This document shows positions 1 through 8,000 of a stretch of DNA of 12,170 bases, piece by piece (positions within the stretch are counted from its first letter, which is position 1; the number at the start of each line of letters is the position of its first letter). This DNA comes from Onstottus_A sp049273835 (lineage in GTDB: Bacteria > Acidobacteriota > Blastocatellia > UBA7656): assembly GCA_049273835.1 (NCBI GenBank), contig JBASRM010000480.1:1-12170 (forward strand), written 5' to 3'. A program made the position numbers and the translations under genes. The notes beneath the pieces were generated by a model. The model was not told the origin of the DNA and ran no database searches. It saw nothing but the letters and a program-made list of their open reading frames with translations.

Positions 1-45
1 GTGATAGAGGCCCCCGCCGATTTCGATCCTTGGTTTCCGCGGCAT
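1..45 (-). CDS. REP-associated tyrosine transposase (RAYT, IS200-like Y1 family), N-terminal fragment cut by window edge
   Basis: Only the first 15 codons are inside the window, from the ATG at 45-43. They read MPRKPRIEIGGGLYH, which closely fits the conserved start of RAYT/Y1_Tnp proteins (typically M-A/P-R-P/K-x-R-I/L-E-x-x-G-x-x-Y-H-V). These are single-strand DNA transposases with an HUH motif and one catalytic tyrosine that act on REP-type hairpins; those residues would lie beyond the window. A purine-rich stretch (GAGGGAG on the gene strand, 67-61) lies 15 nt before the ATG, a rather long spacing for a ribosome binding site. The 18-nt motif at 85-102, of a kind I associate with RAYT loci, lies 39 nt upstream on the same strand. 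The gene starts 72 nt after the stop of the upstream exported protein and is probably an independent mobile or domesticated unit. The call rests on a short sequence, but the match is specific. Confidence 0.77.
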   Translation of the reverse strand, partial: MPRKPRIEIGGGLYH

Positions 46-84
46 AATGCCAGAGACTATCTCCCTCGTAGATCAAATGTCCAG

Positions 85-102
85 AATGTCAAGCCTGACC
101 CC
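85..102 (-). repeat. RAYT-associated motif, copy 1 (upstream of the transposase)
   Basis: On the gene strand this reads GGGGTCAGGCTTGACATT. It lies between the stop codon of the DUF3352-like gene (118-120, 15 nt away) and the RAYT start at 45. A related copy is at 10767-10784 (14 of 18 positions identical, same orientation). The hexamer AATGTC on the plus strand is repeated at 76-81 and 85-90, separated by CAG. From memory, sequences of this kind (GGTCAGG-CTTGACATT) often border RAYT genes; a genome-wide copy count would settle this. It contains TTGACA, which resembles a -35 box, but no -10 box follows at 16-18 nt. Confidence 0.6.
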
Positions 103-117
103 CTAGTTCCTCTCCTC

Positions 118-1956
118 TCACCAAAGATAAACAACTCGCTCGGTCATCAGCACGCCGTCGGTATGGTGGGTCAGGCGAAGCTCACGCACCCCCGATGCCG
201 AGACAAAGCTCGATAGATTCTCGCTGAAGAATTTAACCTCCCGCTCTTCCTCGTCGTCTTTTATGGCAGCAGGCGAACTTATCTGATCTCGACCGTCAAG
301 CTTCGACATCAGTGTGTCAAATACCGGCTTTGCCGCCGCGATCCGAACCATCGCGTACAAGTCCACTGATGCATCGAAGGTTCCCGGCGACGGTGCAGTT
401 GCCCTTCCAGCCTGCAAAATGTCGGTTGCAAATTCCTTGCTGGAAGCAAGCACTAGAAAGCCGCCAGAAATTGAGTACGCAGCGCCCTGGTCCAAGAGAG
501 ACTGAGCGACAAAGCGAACTTCCCCTTCGTCCCGCCACTCGAGGCGTGCCTCTGTGCCGGAGACTACAAACCTTGAGCGCAGCTCATCGGTGATCAAGCG
601 CTCCAAGGCGTTGCGATTCACCGCGGATTGCGGACTTATCTGAGCCACAATCGCTCGTTCGAAGCGAACGAACGGCTTCCCCGGTTCAGCTTTTGATCTG
701 AGAATCTCACAATAAGAGTGACCCGACAGACTGTTCAGAACCGGACCGGCACGTTTTGAAAAGTTGCTTGAAAGCGACTGCTGGGAACTCTTTCCCCGTC
801 CCCCGTCCGCCGCCGATCCCCTCTTCGGCGCTTGCTCATCATCCACGTCGATGTCGAATCGAGCGTCAAGCCGGCTGTAACGCTCAGCCCTAGCGCTGTC
901 GTTTTCGCCGCCGCGGTTGCGGGTGCGATCGGGGATTTCCGGAGGAGACCAGGACTGATCGGGCAGCTTCACGAACAAGGCTCGCTCAACCGCCGATGCG
1001 AATGTTTCCGGCACTGCGCCGTGAACCTCAACCAGCTGCGCGTCGGCCGGTGCAAATTTCGTCAACGCTGCGACTTGTTCGTTGGAGATCTGCGGTGGGC
1101 CCGTTCCCTCTCTCGCGATCCTGAACCATCGTTGCTCGGTCATTCCGTCCCGGGTGAGTCTCATGTCGACCAACCCGTTTTCGATCCTGGCCAGCTCGGT
1201 GTCTCGATTGCGATGAATCCAATAGTTGTCAAAGTAACGATTGCGATTCAAGCGAGCCTGGTCCAGCCACATCGTGATGTCATGGGCCGCGAACCCCTGG
1301 GCTACGTCAGCTAAGGCAACGATATCCGAGAGCAACGATTCGCCTGCGGGCGCTTTGGCGTTGGCGATCGAGCGAATCATCAACCCTTCAGTCGTTGTCA
1401 CAATCAGTTTGCCTTCGACATAGGCAAAGCAGAATTGCTGATTCAATCGCCCGCCGTCGGTGGTCACATCGTGAACATAATATGAAGTCCCATCGGCTGA
1501 CCGCTCCTGGAACTGTGCAGAGTGTTTGAAAAGCGTTGATGCGACAGCGCGTGCCCGGGGCACTTCGGTCACGAGCACGATCTCGATCTTACCAATATCG
1601 TAGATCGAGACCGCAGACGCTCGGCCAGCCAGCTCCGCCAGCCGATTCTCGTCCAGCCCAAAACCGATCGCCCCTTCAAAGTCTTTCTTGCGGTCCTGTA
1701 GCTTCAAATAGACACGCGACTTCTGAAATGCGGCGAAGCTCGGGCTGTCGTAAAATTGCGAGCGCATTCGGGACGCAAGCCAGGTTTTCATCAAGGCCGA
1801 CAGATCGCTCGCCTGAACGTACACCATTGCGCCAGGAGGCATCACTCCGGCGAGCCGGAGTTGCTGCGCAACCGGTCGCGTCTGCTGTCCGTCGGAGCGG
1901 TGCGCCAGCGTAAGCACCGCAATCAGGATTACGAAGATCAATCTTCTTGTTCTCAT
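118..1956 (-). CDS. exported protein of unknown function with two DUF3352-like modules
   Basis: The product is 612 residues from the ATG at 1956. An in-frame TTG at 1968 would add four residues, but the ATG gives a normal signal peptide start (MRTRRLIF, hydrophobic to about residue 18, SDGQQ after it); GGAG lies 13 nt upstream of the ATG and only 1 nt before the TTG. The mature protein looks like two diverged copies of one alpha/beta module, about residues 38-285 and 300-612. Each opens with a P-x-x-A-x-x-V-x-V strand (PPGAMVYVQ at about 40; PADAQLVEV at about 303), has a G-x-L/F-V-L-A/T-S/T-S/T strand and helix (about 180-200 and 497-518), and ends with a R-L-T-x-D-G-x-x-T-E-R/Q strand (about 266-280 and 594-608). 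This pattern resembles DUF3352 proteins, whose role is unknown. A low-complexity, charged linker at about 335-400 splits the second module. The gene follows the giant TPR gene after 115 nt and may be cotranscribed. There are no catalytic motifs that I recognise. Confidence 0.85.
   Translation of the reverse strand: MRTRRLIFVILIAVLTLAHRSDGQQTRPVAQQLRLAGVMPPGAMVYVQASDLSALMKTWLASRMRSQFYDSPSFAAFQKSRVYLKLQDRKKDFEGAIGFGLDENRLAELAGRASAVSIYDIGKIEIVLVTEVPRARAVASTLFKHSAQFQERSADGTSYYVHDVTTDGGRLNQQFCFAYVEGKLIVTTTEGLMIRSIANAKAPAGESLLSDIVALADVAQGFAAHDITMWLDQARLNRNRYFDNYWIHRNRDTELARIENGLVDMRLTRDGMTEQRWFRIAREGTGPPQISNEQVAALTKFAPADAQLVEVHGAVPETFASAVERALFVKLPDQSWSPPEIPDRTRNRGGENDSARAERYSRLDARFDIDVDDEQAPKRGSAADGGRGKSSQQSLSSNFSKRAGPVLNSLSGHSYCEILRSKAEPGKPFVRFERAIVAQISPQSAVNRNALERLITDELRSRFVVSGTEARLEWRDEGEVRFVAQSLLDQGAAYSISGGFLVLASSKEFATDILQAGRATAPSPGTFDASVDLYAMVRIAAAKPVFDTLMSKLDGRDQISSPAAIKDDEEEREVKFFSENLSSFVSASGVRELRLTHHTDGVLMTERVVYLW
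794..821. repeat. short 7-nt tandem tract inside the DUF3352-like gene
   Basis: On the plus strand CCCCGTC occurs twice in tandem (794-800, 801-807), followed by two degenerate 7-nt units, CGCCGCC and GATCCCC. On the coding strand it gives a Gly/Ala/Arg-rich stretch (RGSAADGGRG) inside the disordered linker of the second module. The tract stays in frame. It is short, so chance low complexity remains possible. Confidence 0.4.
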
Positions 1957-2071
1957 ATCTAAGATCAAACTCCAGCAAACCCCTAGACAGTTCGAAGGGC
2001 GACCGCGATTCGTGACCCGAGGAAGCAGGTTTCACGGCTCACGCCTGACGGAACACCGCTTCACCGGCGCG

Positions 2072-5000
2072 TCATCTCTCCCCGATAACCCCCCTGGCAT
2101 ACACAGACTCGATAGCATTAGAACGATCGATTCTCGTCAACAGCGCGAGTCTCAACTGCCGAGATTTTTCAGCCACGGCAATCTCGGCAAGCCGCTTTTC
2201 AATCGCCGCTCTCTCGTCGGGTTTCGCCGCCTCCGCTGCGCGCAATCTCTCAATCGCAATCGCCCGATCGTACTGTCCGAGTTTCGCCGTCGATTCGACA
2301 AGCGACGCCAGCAGCCCGCCCCGAATGTTGGACGCCGCGGACTCGTTCACTTCGGCCAGCGTCTTAAGACCGGTTGCTCCGGCTCGAGTGACATCGACCG
2401 AGGGTTCGAAAGACAGCGTGGCCGGTGCGTCGGTTCCCGCGACCCCGGAAGTAAGCGCCCTTCGCACGGTGCCGCTGATCAGTGATTGCGGGCCTTGCGG
2501 TTCGCCCTCGGCGAGTCGAACAGCCGCAAGGTCGCGCCCGTTTCTTCCATACAGCATAATCAACTGAGCGCGTGGACCTGCCGAGCGGAACGCAATTGCG
2601 CTGGTGATCTGGTCATCGGCATCCAGGTAAAGTGCTCGCTCAAGACTGGTCACAGCTTCTGCCTCTCGCCCCGCCGCAAGCGCCATCACACCAAGCTTCA
2701 ATTGAGCGACAGCGGCAAGCGGTCCTGCGTTCACACTGGCAAGCGCCGCGCGAGCTTCCTCTTGATTGCCCGTTGCCTCGCTGATAGCAGATCGCGCGAG
2801 CGCCGATGCATCGTTCCGTCCGCGTTGTTCCAGCGCGGAAGCGGCTCGCGATGCAAGTGACCGGTCCGCTCTTACAATCTCTCCGAGCACTTCGGCTCCC
2901 TGAGCCCGTACGGTGTTGGGAGTTGTTCTTTCGGAGATCAACCCTACAATCTGATCCACCGCATCCCCGGGCCGCCCAGACGCCGCCATGACCCGGGCCA
3001 GCTCGAGCTTGTTCACTGAATCGCCCGGATTAGCTCGCGCGATCTGCTCGCGAAATGCAATCGCATCCGGATAGCGGCGGGATCGAGCCGCGGTCTCAGC
3101 GGCAAGCAGCAACGCTCGGCTGTTGTCAGTCGAGCGCTCCACGAGCAGCTTAAGCAGGCGCGACGCCTCGTCACCTCGGCCGCGGCGGGCCTCGATCTCC
3201 GCCAAGCCTGCAAGGCTCGCGTCATCCGAATAGCGCGACCGCGCCGTCTTGCTGTATGCGTCATAGATCAACGCATCCGCATCTGCTTCTCGGCGCTCGG
3301 CGATTAGCAGCGCATAAGCTTTAAGGCATCGCTCGTGTGTGCTTTGCTCCTCACCGCCTTCCGCCTGCTGCTTTCCGCCATCCGGTTGTTCCAGCCCGCA
3401 ATAACGGCGCAACTCGGTGATCGCCGTGGCGGCATCGCGCCCTCCACGGAGCTCAATAAGCGCGGAGGCCAGAGGCAACCAATCGTAACGGTTCTCGGAG
3501 CTCGAGCCCCCTTGTTCATCGCTTTCGAGAGCGCGCTCCTCGTCGGCCTGTTCTCGTTTGATGGTCGCGATCAAAAGTCGCGCCTCGTCAAAGGAACGCG
3601 CCCGAATCAGATAATCGATCAGCCGTTTCCGCCAGTCCGCAAGATCGCGCGCCGGATAAATGTAGTCGCTTCCGCTGTAATACCCGTTTTCGTAAGCAGG
3701 CGTGCCCAGCACCGATGCCGCAATATCAGAGATTCGCTGATGCATGGTGCGGTAGATGACCGCCAGCGCGTTCTCCGGGAGCAACCTCTCTTCGACAAGC
3801 AAGCGCCCGATGATCAGATCACCAGGCATGCCGGTGATCGCATCGCTAAAGGACGCGGCAACTTCGCTTATCGACTTGGGATCGCTGCTGGCGCGCGCGG
3901 CGATCTCGCGAACTAGCGGCTTGATCGCTTCTATTCGATCAGATGAACGTTTGTCGCGAGAGGCTCGATTAACAAACGAGACAATAAAGTTTTCGAGTCG
4001 CGGCAATGCATCGATCAGCAGACCGTTGTCGGCCATTACCTTCAAGTAGCTTTGCGCGGCGGCGATGGTCACTCGACCGGTCATAATCGAGCCCCAGGAG
4101 TCGAGCGCGGCTTTCCGATCCCGGTTCGCCAGCGCAACCGCGCCGCGCATCACCGCAACCTCACGCTCGCCCGGCGCAAGCTCGCTTGCCAGCGCTACGT
4201 GATCGGCCGCACGAACGGCGTTCTTCTTGTCGAGATAGTACGCGGCCAGCTCCAACTGAGCTCGCGCGCTTGAGGGATGACCTTCTATCTCGCCAAGGAT
4301 AAACTTGCGGCTGTCGAATTCCCGTCCAACGAGCCCAAGCCAGTAGCCATAGTTCCGGGACGCGACGAACCAGTCGCTTCCAACCAGCGCGCGGCCTCCC
4401 TCGATTCGACGCCCCAACATCTGACCTATCGGTCTAATGTCGAGCGCCTCCTTGAAGAACGGTTCGTTGTCAGGTGAACTGTCCTTCAGCAGAAGCCCGA
4501 CTTCTCCGCTTCGCTCCTGCACCCAGGCGCGCGTTTGCTTCGCGCTTCCGATCGCATCGAGCGCCAGCAGCTTCTCATTCTTTTCGACAAGAAAGTTGAT
4601 CAGCTGGAGTTGATAGGCGCTGTAAGTCGAAGCCAGTCGTTGAAGCTCGCTTCGCTGGCCCATGGAGTGTAACAGCGTCAGATACCGGTCAACCCAGTCG
4701 GTGTAGTTGGACGTCAAATCCCCGCTCGCGGCGGCATATGCCTGTCGAAGCCATTCGAGTTCGCGGCCCTGATCGCCCGCCAACCGGTACTGGGTCGCGA
4801 TCTGATTTTGATAGTCGAACCGATTTTTATACGGGTCGCGCCGGAACTCCGCGGCAACCACCTCAGCCGCTCTCCTGTATGCGGCGTGCCGTTCGTAGAA
4901 CGTCACCAGTGACCGAAGCTCGTTGTAGTAAGCGGAGTCCTGGCCGGTAGCATTAGGCGAGTTCTTAGGCCGCGCCTCGAACGCCGCGTCTTTCAGTCGC

Positions 5001-8000
5001 GTTTGAATCTGCTCTTCGATATCGACCAGTCCCGCCGCTCGCCCGATTCCAAGATAGCGCTGAAGCGACGGCGCGTCTGAATACATTGTCAGTTTTGCGA
5101 TTGAAGCTTGAATCGCGGCCGTAAGCGCGGACGCCTCGGCGGCGGTAGCGTAATCAATCACACCTTTCCCGAATTCTGACCGCATAGCGCCGTCGATTGC
5201 CTGGACGATGCTGCGCGGTTTGTAGTCCTGGGTGTTATCCGCGATCGCTGCAAGCTGCGCGCGCAGGCGTTCGAGTTTTTGATAAGCCGCTGGCGCCGGC
5301 TCGCTGCGCATCAGCGACGTCACGTAACCGGCGACACTTGCGGTCGAAAAGTACTCGTCGCTCTCGAGCTTCTTTGGCAAGTCGGCGAACAGCTGTTCAT
5401 ATATTCGAACCGCCTCGCCGTCCAATCCCCAACTCGCGAGTTGGCCGGCGATATTGATTTGAGTTTCAGACGTCGGGTTCTTCTTTGCCGCGAGGGCCTG
5501 GCGAATCGTCTTCACGGCTTCCTGGTGCTGGCCCTGCCGCACCTGAATTCGCGCGACCTCGATCAGCCACTGGGGATCTCGTCCGGCAAGCGTCCAGCCT
5601 TCGCGCAGAGTGGCGATCGCCTCTTCATAGCGTCGTTGACGGGTCAGCACCGACGCCAGCGTGAAGCGCAAGTCCGAGCGCTGAGGTTCATTTAATACCG
5701 CAATGCGATATTGATCGCTCGCACCGGCAAGGTTTCCTCTGCGCTCGTAGATCCGGCCGAGCACCAACTGCCATCGGTAATTCTTATTCGATTCTTTGGA
5801 CAACTTCTCGTAGTAGCCGGTGAGGCGCTCGATCAAATTGTGCTGCTCGGCATAGTCCATGGCAGTCGCAAGCCGGTCAGCGTCTTCCGGGAAGCTGTTA
5901 ATGATCTCGATGTGCTGATCCAGGGCGTCCTGATGCTTTCCCAGCGAATCCAGGGTGCGAATCATCCCACCGCGAAGCTCGGCGATACGCGCCCTGGTTT
6001 CCTCACCCCCCAAACCGGCTTCCCGAGCTTCTTTGAAGGCTTCCTGATAAAGCGCGGCGAGGTCGTTAAGTTTGTTCTCGGCTCCGAGCGTTCGCGCCAA
6101 CTCGGCAAACACTTCGCTGTCCGAGCGGCTCTCGCTGTAGAACGCTCGTAATGTCCCTTCTGCGTCCGCCAGCTTGTTTGCATCAATTTGTCTCCGCGCC
6201 AACAAGAGCGTGAAGCTCTTACGGTTCGGTCCGGCCGCACGCGCCAGCGTGCGCTTGTAAAGATCGAGCGACCTGTCGAGCAAACCCGCGCGCCAGTAAA
6301 ACTGCGCCGACTCTTCCACGACGCCAACGTTTGTCGGATACTCGGTTACCAGCTTGTCGATAAGCGCGATGGCGGCGTCTACCTGTCCGTGGCGTTCGAG
6401 AAAAGCGGCGAGCTGGAGGCGATACATCATTGCTTCGTGCTCGTCGCGCGCGACTGCCGCCAATCGAGAGATGACTCGCTGTTCGTCTTCGGGACGAAGA
6501 ATCAAGCGGAACAGATCGCGAACCGATTCCAGGAAAGCCACGTCGCTGGAGCGCTCGACCTCGGTTCGCAGCATCGCAAGCGCGTCGGCTTGATGATCGG
6601 ATTCGGCCTGATAGTCGGCATACCCCACGATCAACTGCCAGTCTCCGGGATTGGCGGCGCGCGCGCGCTCGTAAGCCGCCGCAATTCTTTCCGCGAGCCC
6701 CGCCCGCCGCGAAAGCTGCGCTAGCCGCGTCGCTACGGTATCGCGTCCCTCACCGGGCTCGGAGAACACCTTTACGTATTCCGCGATCGCGGAATCGATG
6801 TCGCCCTTTGCTTCATAAACCGCGCCAAGCCGATACGCATAGATTGCTTGATCGCCGGTCGCGTTGCGCAGCTCTTTGAACACCCGCACAGCCTGATCGA
6901 ATTGATAGTAGTCCCAGTACACCGTCGCAACTTCGAGATATGTGTTGCGTTCGGCGGGCTCGAGTTGAATCAGCTTGTCCCATTGCTCGGCCGCGCGTTT
7001 GAAATCGCCGAGCTGAGCGTAAACTTCTCCTGCTTTGATTCGATATGAGTGATCGGATGCGAAGATGTCAGCCATCCGCACCAGCACGCCCGCTGCCTCC
7101 TCATAAAGCTTGTCGGACTGTTGGCCAAACGAACGCGTCAGGTCTGCCAGTCGGTCGGCATACTGCGGCTCGCCGGGATATAGGGCCACGAGCTGGCGGT
7201 AGGCATCGAGCGCTTCGTCGTGATGCGACAACCATAACGCGGCGTCCGCGGCGAAAACGGAATAAGCCGAGGGGGCGAGAGGACGAGGGGGAGAAGGGGC
7301 GACTTCGCCCACTCGCCCGGTCGCCGCGTCGCCTCGTCGCGCCTTCGACTGGGCGTACCGCTCCCTCAACCGTCCCTGCTTGGACAGCCACGCAAGGTAT
7401 GGTTCCCGAATTGATCGGTCCGCGAAATAGTATTCGGCCGAAAGATTCTCCCATCGCGCGCGATCGTTCTTCTCGAGATATGTAAGCATTCCCCCCACAA
7501 AGAAGGCGTTCCTCGGGAAACGAGTGTGCGCGTAGCTGTACAGGTCGAACGCTAAGCGTTCATCCCAATTCAACGTGTCGCCGGCTGAAGTGGGGCCAAA
7601 CCCCGCAAAGCGTTGCAGGTACTCGGTGATCTCGTCTTCATCGAAGACACCGATCAACTCTCGCGAGTATTTACTCAATTCCCTGCCCCGCTTCTGACGC
7701 ACGTACCACCGGGCAAGACGGTGATACCAGGTATTCGAATCGAACTGCTTGATTGCCGAATCGTATGCCTTCAACTGTTCATTGATCAGTTGTGACTGAC
7801 CGAGCCATCGAAGAAGGCGCTCGTACAGACCTTCTTCTCTCGGGTGCTTTTTGATTTCACGCCAAAAGAACGCGAGCGTTTCCGTCTTCTTTTCTTCAGC
7901 GGCAAGCGACGAGACGTAACGCTCGAGCACTGCGCTGTACGTCGTGCCGCGATCCAACTCGCTGTCTCCTGCCGGCGGCTCCGCATCGGTCGCCTCCGAG

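Noticed and set aside
69..92. Promoter with TTGACA -35 box inside the RAYT motif (also at 10769-10774)
   Set aside because: No acceptable -10 hexamer lies 16-18 nt downstream in either copy.
1..216. Plus-strand open frame starting GTG at position 1
   Set aside because: It runs over the RAYT leader and motif and into the 3' end of the exported protein gene on the other strand; the peptide has no family likeness and no visible ribosome binding site.
1676..2035. Minus-strand open frame of 119 codons overlapping the start of the DUF3352-like gene
   Set aside because: It overlaps the signal peptide and first module in another frame and has no signal, domain or start support.
3335..3916. Long plus-strand open frame opposite the TPR gene (193 codons), and similar ones at 832-1314 and 6188-6724
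   Set aside because: These are antisense shadows of a GC-rich coding strand. The minus-strand frame is continuous and gives clear TPR or exported-protein sequence, while the plus-strand peptides are Arg-rich and without recognisable features.
6778..6795. Perfect 18-bp palindrome (ATTCCGCGATCGCGGAAT) in the TPR gene
   Set aside because: It encodes a normal TPR helix segment (DSAIAEY) and is explained by codon choice for Ser-Ala-Ile-Ala-Glu; there is no second copy or regulatory context.
7266..7347. Possible CRISPR or satellite array
   Set aside because: Units are 8 nt, degenerate, contiguous and without spacers; the tract is translated in frame.
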